A stretch of 64,000 bases of DNA from positions 620,001 to 684,000 of the forward strand of contig NZ_JACHJQ010000002.1 in NCBI RefSeq assembly GCF_014203735.1, given 5' to 3'. The translations under genes were made by a program, and so were the position numbers. Below, one piece after another: positions 53,278 through 61,435 of the stretch. This DNA is from Actinophytocola algeriensis. Its GTDB lineage: Bacteria > Actinomycetota > Actinomycetes > Mycobacteriales > Pseudonocardiaceae. The first letter of the stretch is position 1. Each line of letters begins with the position of its first letter. The notes under the pieces are model-generated. The model did no database searches, had not been told where the DNA came from, and saw only the letters and a list, made by a program, of their open reading frames with translations.

Positions 53278-54126
53278 GTGCGGCGTCCCCTGCTCCTCCT
53301 GCTGGCCGTCCTGGGCCTCGTCGCGGGCGCGGTGCCCGCGACCGCCACCGCCGCGCACCACGAGCGGGTCCGCCCGCTCGCACAGGCCCACGCGCACAAC
53401 GACTACGAGCACGACCGGCCACTGTTCGACGCGCTCGGCGAGGGCTTTACCAGCGTCGAGGCCGACATCTACCTCGTGGACGGCGAGCTGCTCGTCGCCC
53501 ACGACCCGGAGGACCTGGACCCGGCGAGGACGTTGACCTCGCTGTACCTGGAACCGCTGCGGGAGCGGGTGCTCGACAACCGCGGCGGCGTCTACCGCGG
53601 TTTCCGGGACTTCCAGCTGCTGATCGACATCAAGACCGAGGGCGAGTCGACCTACGCCGCCCTCGACGCGCTGCTGCGCGAGCCGCGCTACGCGTTCCTG
53701 TGGACCACGTACCGGTACGGCCACGTCCGGACCCGTGCGGTCACCGCGGTGGTGTCCGGCAACCGGCCCCGCGCCACGATGGCGGCACAGCGCACCCGCG
53801 TCGCGTTCTATGACGGTCGTATCGCCAACCAGTCGGACCTCGGTCCCGGCTCCGACGCGCGCCTGACGCCGCTGGTGTCGGACAACTGGACGAACCTGTT
53901 CTCGTGGACCGGTGCGGGTCCGATGCCCGCCGACGAGAAGGCCGAGCTGCGCGAGATCGTGCGGACCGCGCACCGCGCGGGTCAGCGGGTCCGGTTCTGG
54001 GCCACCCCGGACGTGGCGGGCCCGGCGCGGGACGCGGTCTGGCGGGAGCTGGTGGCCGCGGACGTCGACCACATCAATACGGATGACTTGAAGGGGCTTG
54101 CGGACTTCCTGCGCGACGATCGGTGA
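53278..54126 (+). CDS. Secreted PI-PLC/GDPD-like phosphodiesterase
   Basis: The 282-residue protein has a signal peptide (VRRPLLLLLAVLGLVAGAVP). It shows PI-PLC-like marks: QAHAHNDYEHDRPLFDAL, GFTSVEADIYLVDGELLVAHD with metal Glu/Asp and His, and LLIDIKTEG. A C-terminal WATPDVAGP and DHINTDDLKGLADFL complete the barrel. It probably hydrolyses phosphodiester lipids outside the cell. GTG at 53278 follows GGAGG by eight bases. The 3' end overlaps the ECF sigma gene by 53 nt, tail to tail. Confidence 0.87.
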   Translation: MRRPLLLLLAVLGLVAGAVPATATAAHHERVRPLAQAHAHNDYEHDRPLFDALGEGFTSVEADIYLVDGELLVAHDPEDLDPARTLTSLYLEPLRERVLDNRGGVYRGFRDFQLLIDIKTEGESTYAALDALLREPRYAFLWTTYRYGHVRTRAVTAVVSGNRPRATMAAQRTRVAFYDGRIANQSDLGPGSDARLTPLVSDNWTNLFSWTGAGPMPADEKAELREIVRTAHRAGQRVRFWATPDVAGPARDAVWRELVAADVDHINTDDLKGLADFLRDDR

Positions 54127-55297
54127 GGAAGGCCCGCTCGGCGTCGTTGTCCGCGAGCGCGATCGCGTCCTCGTACGCGGCGTCCGCGGCACGGCCGAGG
54201 CGGCGCAGCAGGTCGGCCTTCACCGCGGGCAGGTAGCGGTACCCGGCGAGCCTGCCGTCCTGGTCGAGGGTCTCCACTTCGGCCAGGGCGGCCGAGGGCC
54301 CGTCAACCTCGGCGACCGCGACCGCCCGGTTGAGCGCCACCACGGGTGACGGCCACACCCGCAGCAGTTCGTCGTACAGGACCAGGATCTGCGGCCAGTC
54401 GGTGTCGGCGTAGGACGGTGCGGTCGCGTGCAGTGCCGCGATGGCGGCCTGTACCGCGAACCGCCCCGGCCGTCCGCCCCGCAACGCGCTGACCACCAGC
54501 GCGTCCGCCTCCGCGATCGCCTCCCGGTCCCACCGCGCACGGTCCTGTTCGGACAGGCGGAGCAGGCGTCCGTGCTCGTCGACGCGGGTCGCGCGGCGGG
54601 CGTGGTTGGCGAGCAGCAACGCGAGCAGGCCCCGCACCTCGCGTTCGTCGGGCATCAGCGCGCGCAGCATGCGGGTCAGTCGTATCGCGTGCCGCGCGAG
54701 GTCGTCCCTGGTCAGCGACGGGCCCGCGGGCGCGGTGTGGCCGGTGGTGAACAGCAGGTGCAGCACGGTCAGCACCGCGTCGAGGCGGTCCGGCAGCTCA
54801 CTCGCGGCGGGGATCCGGAACGGGATGCCCGCCGCGACGATCTTCTTCTTCGCGCGGGTGATCCTGGCCGCCATCGTGGCCTCGGGGACGAGGAACGCCG
54901 CCGCCACGTCCGGTGTCGCCACCCCGCACGCGAGCCGCAGCGTCAGCGCGACCTGCGACTCGACCGCGAGTGCGGGGTGGCAGCACAGGAACACCAGCCG
55001 CAGCGAGTCGTCCGGTGCCGGTTCGGCGACTGGCTCGACGAGCAGGTGCAGCTTCGACCGCAGTGTCCGCGCCCGGCGGAGCGCGTCGAGCGCGTTGTGC
55101 CGGGCGGCGGTGGTGAGCCAGGCACCCGGGCGCGCGGGCACGCCGTCCCGTGCCCACTCGTGCAGCGCGGCGGCGTACGTGTCCTGCACGCACTCCTCCG
55201 CCAGGTCGAGGTCCCTGGTGACGCGCACCGTCGCGGCGAGCACGGCGGTCCACTCGCGACGGTGCGCGTCAGCCAGCGCGGCCCGGATGTCGGTCAT
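54074..55297 (-). CDS. ECF42-type RNA polymerase sigma factor with C-terminal helical domain
   Basis: The 407-residue sigma factor has a sigma2 region (EWTAVLAATVRVTRDLDLAE ECVQDTYAAALHEWARDGVP), sigma4 (QVALTLRLACGVATPDVAAA FLVPEATMAARITRAKKKI) and a ~210-residue C-terminal DUF6596/TPR-like domain, as in the ECF42 group. These sigma factors are not controlled by a usual anti-sigma factor but are linked with DGPF/YCII genes, as here. ATG at 55297 lies 10 nt after the YCII stop. Order of transcription is DHFR-like, YCII, sigma. Confidence 0.93.
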   Translation of the reverse strand: MTDIRAALADAHRREWTAVLAATVRVTRDLDLAEECVQDTYAAALHEWARDGVPARPGAWLTTAARHNALDALRRARTLRSKLHLLVEPVAEPAPDDSLRLVFLCCHPALAVESQVALTLRLACGVATPDVAAAFLVPEATMAARITRAKKKIVAAGIPFRIPAASELPDRLDAVLTVLHLLFTTGHTAPAGPSLTRDDLARHAIRLTRMLRALMPDEREVRGLLALLLANHARRATRVDEHGRLLRLSEQDRARWDREAIAEADALVVSALRGGRPGRFAVQAAIAALHATAPSYADTDWPQILVLYDELLRVWPSPVVALNRAVAVAEVDGPSAALAEVETLDQDGRLAGYRYLPAVKADLLRRLGRAADAAYEDAIALADNDAERAFLTDRRAGSPQAPSSHPY

Positions 55298-55307
55298 GTG
55301 TATCGCT

Positions 55308-55649
55308 TCACTGCATGAGTGGCCGCACCTCGACCGCGCCGTCCATGATCGGCAGCAGCCTGCCGACGGCGAGGGCCTGCTCGAGGCCGGCCGCCTCGAT
55401 CACGAAGAACCCGGCGATGACCTCCTTGGTCTCCAGGAACGGGCCGTCGGTGACCATCCCTCCCTTGTGGATGGTGCGAGCGGCCGCGGCGGGCTCGCAC
55501 CCGTGCTCGTGCACGACCCGCACCCCCATCGCGGCGATCTTCTCCCCCGCCGCGATGTTCGCCGCCATCACGTCCGGCGGTATGTCGGCCACCCCGCCGG
55601 GCAGCTCCTTCTCGTAGATCAGGATCGCGTACTGCGGCATCGTCCTCAC
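55308..55649 (-). CDS. YCII/DGPF-domain protein linked to ECF42 sigma factor
   Basis: The 113-residue protein has the YCII fold with the eponymous DGPF motif in VTDGPFLETKEVIAGFFVIE. GTG at 55649 overlaps the upstream stop (GTGA); ATG at 55640 (MPQYAILIYEKE) is nearly as good and fits the family. Such proteins accompany ECF42 sigma factors and may tune them; enzyme activity is not shown. Confidence 0.9.
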   Translation of the reverse strand: MRTMPQYAILIYEKELPGGVADIPPDVMAANIAAGEKIAAMGVRVVHEHGCEPAAAARTIHKGGMVTDGPFLETKEVIAGFFVIEAAGLEQALAVGRLLPIMDGAVEVRPLMQ

Positions 55650-56272
55650 CAGTTCCCGGTTTCCGGCCCCATGGCACCGTATTCAAGCTTGCCGTCCCGC
55701 ACGTACGTACCGGCGACGACACCACCGCCGAAGCCAGTGACGTCGGTCAGCCGGAGCCTGCCGGGTGCCGTGCCGTCGCCGAACAGCCGGGTGCCGGAGC
55801 CGATCAGCACCGGGAAGGTGAACACGACGAACTCGTCGACGAGGTCGTGCGCGAGCAGTGTCTGGAGCAGGCCCGGGCTGCCGTGCACCTGGATCTCGTC
55901 GCCGTCCGCGCGCTTCAGCTCGCGCACGGCCTCCTGGACGTCTCCGGTCAGCAGCGTCGAGTTGGTCCACGTCACCGTGTCGAGGGTGCGGGAGGCCACG
56001 TACTTCGGCATGGCGTTCAGCTTCGCGCCCACCGGGTCGTCGGCCTCGGCGAGCGGCCAGGTGGCGGCGAAGGTCTCATAGGTGCGGCGGCCGAGCAGCA
56101 GCGCGCCGCCCCGCCGGGTCAGCGCCGTGATCACGTCGAGCGTGTCCTGGTCGAAGTGCGGCACGGCCCAGCCGCCGTGTTCGAACCCCTGCGTGCGGTC
56201 CTCGTCGGGACCGCCCGGGCCCTGCATCACGCCGTCCAGGGACACGAACGACATCGCCGTCAGCTTCCGCAT
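55646..56272 (-). CDS. Dihydrofolate reductase-like (RibD C-terminal fold) protein
   Basis: The 208-residue protein of the RibD_C/YyaP-like family starts MRKLTAMSFVSLDGVMQGPG and contains LLLGRRTYETFAATWP, QVHGSPGLLQTLLAHDLVDE and TFPVLIGSGTRLFG. Members bind NADPH but few have known reactions. GGAGGAG sets the ATG at 56272. It is the first gene of the sigma operon. Confidence 0.9.
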   Translation of the reverse strand: MRKLTAMSFVSLDGVMQGPGGPDEDRTQGFEHGGWAVPHFDQDTLDVITALTRRGGALLLGRRTYETFAATWPLAEADDPVGAKLNAMPKYVASRTLDTVTWTNSTLLTGDVQEAVRELKRADGDEIQVHGSPGLLQTLLAHDLVDEFVVFTFPVLIGSGTRLFGDGTAPGRLRLTDVTGFGGGVVAGTYVRDGKLEYGAMGPETGNW

Positions 56273-56344
56273 GTCTTCTCCTCCTCCGGGTGCCGGGCTG
56301 GCACCCACACCTGCCCGGCGAACGGGCGGCGGAGAAATCGACAG

Positions 56345-56920
56345 CTATGCGCCTGCGGCCCTGCGGGCGCGGAACGCGGCCGCCTTGACCCGGTTCTGGC
56401 AGGTCGTCGAGCAGAACCGGCGGGTGCCGTTGCGCGAGACGTCGATGTAGACCCGGTCGCACGCCGGCGCGTTGCAGAGCCCGAGCCGGTCGACGGCCGC
56501 GTTGCCGAGCACGATCGCGAGCGCGGTCGCCATGGACGCCGCCCAGCTCACCGCCCACGTCGCCTCGACGCTGTGGAAGTGCAGGTGCCACGGCTCGCCG
56601 TCGTGCCGCGCCAGCGTCGGGATCGCGTTCGCCTCCCGCATGATCGCGTTCAGGTCGGTGCAGGCGGTGTCCATGTCGCCGCCGTCGACCTTCGCCACCA
56701 CCTGCCGCAGGCGGACCGCCCAGGCGGCCAGCTCCGCCGCGTCCGACGCCCTTGGCAGGTCAGCTGTACGGGCCGGCGGCAGCGCGTCCCGCACCGCCGC
56801 CGTGAGCGCCTCCCCCTCCGGTGCCGGGAACGGGCGGCCGTGCCGCTCGCCGGGGGTCACGTTGTTGACCACCGCGACCGCCCACTCGACCACGTCGCTC
56901 GTGTGACTGTCGAATTCCAC
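56345..56920 (-). CDS. CGNR zinc finger (ABATE-type) regulator
   Basis: The 191-residue protein has an N-terminal stress-sensing ABATE domain (DSHTSDVVEWAVAVVNNVTP) and a C-terminal CGNR-type zinc finger: LCNAPACDRVYIDVSRNGTR RFCSTTCQNRVKAAAFRARR, with four Cys; the CGNR box reads CQNR. GTG at 56920 fits the domain start; ATG at 56962 would add 14 residues. It is divergent from the methyltransferase gene, its likely target. Two CCAGTTAC copies 46 nt apart lie between them. Confidence 0.87.
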   Translation of the reverse strand: MEFDSHTSDVVEWAVAVVNNVTPGERHGRPFPAPEGEALTAAVRDALPPARTADLPRASDAAELAAWAVRLRQVVAKVDGGDMDTACTDLNAIMREANAIPTLARHDGEPWHLHFHSVEATWAVSWAASMATALAIVLGNAAVDRLGLCNAPACDRVYIDVSRNGTRRFCSTTCQNRVKAAAFRARRAAGA

Positions 56921-56988
56921 TTGACCAGTTACTTCCGTTCGAGTTAGCGTCACTGTCGTCAAGCTTAACGCCAGTTACGGAGGATCAG

Positions 56989-57735
56989 ATGCAGCAGACG
57001 ACCGCGACCCGGTGGCTCGAGCGGTGGGACGCGCAGCAGGAACGCTACGTCCCGGACCGCGAGGAGCGCTTCCGCGTGGTCATCGACGTCGTCAGGACCG
57101 CGGCAGGCGACGGGCCCGCCGCGGTGGTGGACCTCGGCTGCGGGCCCGGGTCGCTGTCCCAGCGGCTCGCCGAGGCGCTGCCGGACGTCCAGGTGGTCGG
57201 TGTCGACGCCGACCCGCTCCTGCTCGGTCTCGGCCGGGCGAACACGAACCCGCGGGTCCGGCTGATCGAGGCGAATCTCGCCAACGCCGGCTGGCCCGAC
57301 GCGACCGGTCTGCCGGGGCCGTGGGACGCGGCGGTGTCCAGCACGGCACTGCACTGGCTGTCGCCGGAGGACCTGGGTCAGCTGTACCGGATCCTCGCGC
57401 GGAACCTGCGGCCCGGTGGCGTGTTCGTCAACGCCGACAACATGGGTGTCGGCCAGCCCGCGCTGGACGGCATCGCCGACGCGGTCCGCACCGCCCGCAC
57501 TCGCCGGGTGGGCACGCAGGACAACGAGGAGTGGGCCGCGTGGTGGCAGGCGCTGCGCACCGACGACGAGCTGGCGCCGCTGGTCGACGCCCGGTCCAAC
57601 GCCGCGATCGCGCACAGCGGCGAGAACGGGCTCACCGTGTGGCAGCACGCGGACCTGCTGCGGCAGGCCGGTTTCGCCGAGGCAGGCCCGGTGTGGCAGT
57701 TCGGCGACGACCATGTCCTGGTGGCGGTGCGCTGA
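56989..57735 (+). CDS. Class I SAM-dependent methyltransferase
   Basis: The 248-residue methyltransferase has motif I VVDLGCGPGSLSQRLAEALP, acidic post-I VVGVDADPLLL, motif II-III WDAAVSSTALHWL and LARNLRPGGVFVNADNMG. The family is close to trans-aconitate methyltransferase-type enzymes; the substrate is unknown. ATG at 56989 follows GGAGGATC. It is divergent from the CGNR regulator and tail to tail, with no gap, with an Lrp gene. Confidence 0.9.
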   Translation: MQQTTATRWLERWDAQQERYVPDREERFRVVIDVVRTAAGDGPAAVVDLGCGPGSLSQRLAEALPDVQVVGVDADPLLLGLGRANTNPRVRLIEANLANAGWPDATGLPGPWDAAVSSTALHWLSPEDLGQLYRILARNLRPGGVFVNADNMGVGQPALDGIADAVRTARTRRVGTQDNEEWAAWWQALRTDDELAPLVDARSNAAIAHSGENGLTVWQHADLLRQAGFAEAGPVWQFGDDHVLVAVR

Positions 57736-58191
57736 TCAGAGCGCGGGCGACCGGCCTTCGTACGGGGTCGAGAGCACGACCGTGGTCCGGGTGGACACCT
57801 TCGCCGCCTCGCGGATCTGCCGCAGCAGGTCCTCGAGCGCGGCCGGGGAGGCCACCCGGACCAGCAGGATGTACGACTCGTCGCCCGCCACCGAGTAGCA
57901 CGCCTCGATCTCGCGGATGTGCTCCAGCCGGTGCGGGTAGTCGTCCGGCGCGGCGGGGTCGATCGGGGTCAGCGAGATGAACGCGGTCAGCGACAGGCCG
58001 ATGACCTCGCCGTTGAGCTGCGCGTGGTACCCGCGGATCACCCCGCGCTGCTCGAGCCGCCGCACCCGCTGGTGCACGGCGGACACGGACAGCCCGACCC
58101 GCTCCGCCAGGTCCGTGAAGCTGCACCGGCCGTCGTCGGCCAGCTCACGCGCGATCGCCTGGTCGATCGGCTCCAGCTCGGACGCGGTCAT
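57736..58191 (-). CDS. Lrp/AsnC family regulator
   Basis: The 151-residue protein has the AsnC HTH (CSFTDLAERVGLSVSAVHQRVRRLEQ split at 20) and the RAM ligand domain (ACYSVAGDESYILLVRVASP). It senses amino acids as an octamer or dimer. ATG at 58191 overlaps the stop of the M24 peptidase gene (ATGA), so the two are coupled. This suggests control of peptide or proline metabolism. Confidence 0.92.
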   Translation of the reverse strand: MTASELEPIDQAIARELADDGRCSFTDLAERVGLSVSAVHQRVRRLEQRGVIRGYHAQLNGEVIGLSLTAFISLTPIDPAAPDDYPHRLEHIREIEACYSVAGDESYILLVRVASPAALEDLLRQIREAAKVSTRTTVVLSTPYEGRSPAL

Positions 58192-59324
58192 CGGGTCGGC
58201 AGCGACACGAGGTCGTGCGGCCGGGTGTTGAGCGGCTCGACGCCGTCCTCGGTGACCACCACGATGTCCTCGATCCGCGCGCCCCACCGGCCCCGCTGGT
58301 AGATGCCCGGTTCGACGGAGAACGCCATGCCCGGCTCGAGCCGCAGGTCGTTGCCGCCCACGATGTACGGGTGCTCGTGCACGTCGAGGCCGATGCCGTG
58401 GCCGGTGCGGTGGATGAAGAACTCGCCGAACCCGGCCGAGGCGATCACGTCACGGGCGGCCGCGTCGACGTCCTGGGCGGGAACGCCGGGACGGACCGCG
58501 TCGACGGCCGCCTGCTGTGCCTCCTGGAGCACCGCGTAGGTCTTCAGTACATCCGTATCGCGTGGCTCGCCCATGATGTACGTGCGGGTGCTGTCCGAGC
58601 AGTACCCCTCGGGCACCGGACCGCCGATGTCGATCACCACGACGTCACCGTCCTGGACGACGCGGTCGGACAGGCTGTGGTGCGGGCTCGCGCCGTTCGG
58701 GCCGGAGGCGACGATCACGAACTCGGCGACCGCGTGGCCCTCCTCGACGATCGCGGCGGCGATGTCCGCGCCCACCTCGGATTCGGTACGGCCGACTCGC
58801 AGGAACTCGCCCATGCGGGCGTGCACGCGGTCGATCGCGGCGCCCGCGGCCCGCAGCGCGGCGATCTCCTCGGCGTCCTTGCGCATCCGCAGCTCGCGCA
58901 CGATCGGCCCGGCCAGCACCTGTTCGGTGTCCGGCAGCGCGGCACGCAGCCCGAGCACGTGCATCGCGACCATCACGTCGCCGACCGCGACCTTCGCCGC
59001 CGTGCCGACGCGGGACGCGACCAGCGCGTACGGGTCCTCGCCGTCGACCCAGGTCGCGACGTCGATCCCCAGGTCGCCGAGCGGCACCGGGTCGTAGCCG
59101 GGTGCCTCGAGCTTCGGCACCACGAGCGTCGGCGACCCGTCGGAAGGCACCACGAGGCAGGTCAGGCGCTCGAACGAGCTGCCGCCCGCGCCGAGGAGGT
59201 ACCGCAGGTCCGAGCCGGGCGCCATGAGCAGGGCAGCCACCCCGGCGCTCGCGGCAGCGGCGGCGGCGCGGTCGAGCCGCTTCGACAGTGCCGAGGGGTT
59301 GATCGCGGAGACGGTGGTCGACAT
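58188..59324 (-). CDS. M24 family Xaa-Pro dipeptidase/aminopeptidase
   Basis: The 378-residue pita-bread enzyme carries creatinase-N and M24 domains. Metal ligands appear in VVVIDIGGPVPEGYCSDSTR (two Asp), HRTGHGIGLDVHEHP (His), MAFSVEPGIYQ (Glu) and ARIEDIVVVTEDG (Glu). It cleaves X-Pro bonds in the cytoplasm. ATG at 59324 lies 12 bases after TAGGCT, fitting a near-leaderless mRNA. It is cotranscribed with the Lrp-type gene. Confidence 0.93.
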   Translation of the reverse strand: MSTTVSAINPSALSKRLDRAAAAAASAGVAALLMAPGSDLRYLLGAGGSSFERLTCLVVPSDGSPTLVVPKLEAPGYDPVPLGDLGIDVATWVDGEDPYALVASRVGTAAKVAVGDVMVAMHVLGLRAALPDTEQVLAGPIVRELRMRKDAEEIAALRAAGAAIDRVHARMGEFLRVGRTESEVGADIAAAIVEEGHAVAEFVIVASGPNGASPHHSLSDRVVQDGDVVVIDIGGPVPEGYCSDSTRTYIMGEPRDTDVLKTYAVLQEAQQAAVDAVRPGVPAQDVDAAARDVIASAGFGEFFIHRTGHGIGLDVHEHPYIVGGNDLRLEPGMAFSVEPGIYQRGRWGARIEDIVVVTEDGVEPLNTRPHDLVSLPTR

Positions 59325-59547
59325 GACGGAAAGCCTAGTGCCCCGTCCGCGTGGGGTGGGTCGGCCATCCGTGGATCCAGGTGGACGCTGACAAGGCGCC
59401 GGAAAGCCGCTCGTACTGGATGTACTTGGGCTTTCGGCAACGCCGCCAGCGGCCGCCTGGGCCGCGGAGAGCCGTGCCCACCCCGCGTGGACGGGGCACT
59501 GGCCCGCAGCCTGTGTCAGCCGTACCGACACGCGGATCAGGCGGATC

Positions 59548-59956
59548 TCAGCCCCGTGTCAACTCGGTGAGCCGCGCGATCGGCGCCTGCGCGAGCGCGG
59601 GCCCACGCCACAGCGCGAGCGCGGCGGCGGTGGTCGCGGGGTCGGTGCCACCCTGCGCGACGAGCCGCTCGAACCGGTGCACGTCGACGTCGTCGGGGTC
59701 GAGCGCGAGCAGGTAGCCGGTGGGCCGGGACTCGACGGTGCGCCCGGTGCGGCGCAGCCGGGAAACCGTGCCTGCAGGGCGTTGGCGGCCTCGGCGGGTG
59801 GTTCGTCGCCCCAGACGCCGTCGACGAGCCGGCTGGTGGGAACGACGCGCCCGGCGTCGAGGGCGAGGATGATCAGGAGCGTGCGCAGGCGGGGACCGGC
59901 GCCGGAGATCCGTCGTCGGCCCGCACGCCGAGGGGACCGAGCATCGCGACACGCAC
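59548..59956 (-). pseudogene. SARP (BTAD) regulator remnant
   Basis: From GTG at 59956 the sequence reads VRVAMLGPLGVRADDGSP, the start of a SARP activator. It then shifts frame to RLRTLLIILALDAGRVVPTS and LVDGVWGDEPPAEAANALQA, and shifts again to VSRLRRTGRTVESRPTGYLL and DPDDVDVHRFERLVAQGGTD before a stop at 59548 within the BTAD domain. Two frameshifts and loss of most of the BTAD domain show it is dead. A SARP gene usually activates an antibiotic cluster, but none remains next to it. Confidence 0.82.
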
Positions 59957-60000
59957 TCGGGTGGTTCTGCCCCTTGGCGTGGACGTGGGAGGCTGACCCC

Positions 60001-60933
60001 GTGACTGGCCCACTCGTACTGCTGGACTCGGCAAGCCTGTACTTCCGGTCCTTCTACGCGCTACCCGACTCGTTGACCGCGCCGGACGGCACGGTGGTGA
60101 ACGCCGTGAAGGGGTTCACGGACACCATCGCGAGGATCCTGAACGACCGCAAGCCGTCGCGGCTGGTGGCGTGCATGGACGCCGACTGGCGCCCGGCGTT
60201 CCGGGTCAACGCCCTGCCGACGTACAAGACCCACCGCGTGGCCGACCCGGCGAACAACGTCGAGGAGATCCCGGACATTCTGACGCCCCAGGTCCCGATC
60301 ATCCTGGAGGTCCTGGACGCCTTCGGGTTCGCCGTGGCCGAGGCGGAGGGGTACGAGGCCGACGACGTGATCGGCACCCTGGCCCACCGCGAGTCGAAGG
60401 ACCCGGTCGAGGTGATCACGGGCGACCGCGACCTGTTCCAGGTGGTCCGCCACGAGCCGACCCCGGCCAGCGTCGTGTATGTGGGCCGAGGCTGGGCAAA
60501 AGCCGAGGTCATCGGCCCCCGCGAGCTGGCGGCGAAGTACGACCTGCCGTCGGAGAACACCGGCATCGCGTACGCGGACATGGCCCTGCTGCGCGGCGAC
60601 CCGTCGGACGGGCTGCCGGGCGTGGCGGGCATCGGCGAGAAGACGGCGGCAAGGCTGATGGTCAAGTACGGGTCGCTCGAAGGGCTGCTGGCGGCAGCGG
60701 CGGCCGACCCGTCGGACGTGGCCCTGCGCGTCCGCTCGGCGTTGACGGACGCGGCGGACTACGTCGCGGCGGCGCCGCTGGTGGTGCGGGTGGCGCTGGA
60801 CGCGGAGGTCGTGCAGGACCGGGATGACCGGGTGCCTGCTGAGGCGCGGGATCTCGACCGGGTGCGGGAGCTGCAGGAGACGTGGGACCTGGGCGCTTCT
60901 ATCGACCGGCTGCTGGCGGCACTACCGGGCTGA
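60001..60933 (+). CDS. 5'-3' exonuclease (DNA polymerase I N-terminal-domain type)
   Basis: The 310-residue protein is the stand-alone 5' nuclease domain. Metal Asp residues are in VLLDSASLYFRSFYALPD, VACMDADWRPAFR, GYEADDVIGTLA, VITGDRDLFQVV and the H3TH LPGVAGIGEKTAARLM. It removes flaps and RNA primers. GTG at 60001 follows GGGAGG by nine bases; the open frame upstream is antisense of the SARP remnant. Actinomycetes often carry such a paralogue beside polA. Confidence 0.94.
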   Translation: MTGPLVLLDSASLYFRSFYALPDSLTAPDGTVVNAVKGFTDTIARILNDRKPSRLVACMDADWRPAFRVNALPTYKTHRVADPANNVEEIPDILTPQVPIILEVLDAFGFAVAEAEGYEADDVIGTLAHRESKDPVEVITGDRDLFQVVRHEPTPASVVYVGRGWAKAEVIGPRELAAKYDLPSENTGIAYADMALLRGDPSDGLPGVAGIGEKTAARLMVKYGSLEGLLAAAAADPSDVALRVRSALTDAADYVAAAPLVVRVALDAEVVQDRDDRVPAEARDLDRVRELQETWDLGASIDRLLAALPG

Positions 60934-61030
60934 CGCCCGCGAAGCGGGAGAGATCGGGCCCGTCGTCAGCGGGCCCGCACGCGCCCAGGAGGGCGACGAC
61001 GAACAGTGCGACGAGCACGCGTGTGACCAC
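60899..61030 (-). CDS. Possible 43-residue lipoprotein
   Basis: From GTG at 61030 the frame reads VVTRVLVALFVVALLGACGP ADDGPDLSRFAGVSPVVPPA and ends at TAG (60899). LLGAC is a lipobox after a short basic n-region and a hydrophobic core. TAGCGT lies twelve bases before the GTG, so the mRNA would be near-leaderless. It overlaps the end of the exonuclease gene by 35 nt. Because it is so short it might be chance, but lipobox and promoter together are suggestive. Confidence 0.42.
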   Translation of the reverse strand: MVTRVLVALFVVALLGACGPADDGPDLSRFAGVSPVVPPAAGR

Positions 61031-61274
61031 ACGCCCACGCTACCTCGGTGAGGGGCGTGGCCTCCGGCCCCCGTTTCCCACGCTACCGGAGCCCACCGAC
61101 ACAACCGGCGGCCGAGGCTGGTGGCTGTGGACAACCCCGCTACGGGACCTGCGCCTGTGGACAAGTGGCGCCAGGCGGCCCGGAAATGTCGGTGCCCCAT
61201 GGCAAGCTGGTAACCGGGGGCCGGAGGCCACGCACCCCCAGCGGCTCGTCGCCTGCCGCGGGAGCCTGGCCGCC
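61031..61274. other. Non-coding repeat region between small lipoprotein frame and tetR
   Basis: There is no gene here. The region holds parts of a repeat family (61058-61134 inverted, 61155-61230 direct) and two CTGTGGACAA motifs. The rest of that family lies in the end of tetR. Confidence 0.6.
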
Positions 61275-61435
61275 TCAGCCAGTGTGGGCGGCCCCGCACT
61301 TCAGTCGACCCGAACGCTTCAGCGCGGGCCGCCGCTCCCGCCAGGCAGCCCCTCGACCGGCTGTGGACAACCGAACCCGGCCGCGCCGGAAAAGTCGGTG
61401 GCGGATGGAAGACTCGAACCGGGGGCCGGAGGCCA
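61058..61435. repeat. 76-bp imperfect repeat family, three copies
   Basis: Copy 1 at 61155-61230 and copy 2 at 61361-61435 both begin CTGTGGACAA, carry CGGAAA-GTCGGTG in the middle and end ACCGGGGGCCGGAGGCCA. A third, more diverged copy in the opposite direction begins GTGGCCTCCGGCCCCCG at 61057 and reaches the CTGTGGACAA at 61125. The three TTGTCCACAG words match actinobacterial DnaA-box style sequence, though function as such is unproven. Confidence 0.85.

Noticed and set aside
61125-61370. Three CTGTGGACAA words as a replication origin
   Set aside because: There are too few boxes, they are part of a repeat, and no dnaA, dnaN or rep gene is nearby. The local GC is high, with no AT-rich unwinding region.
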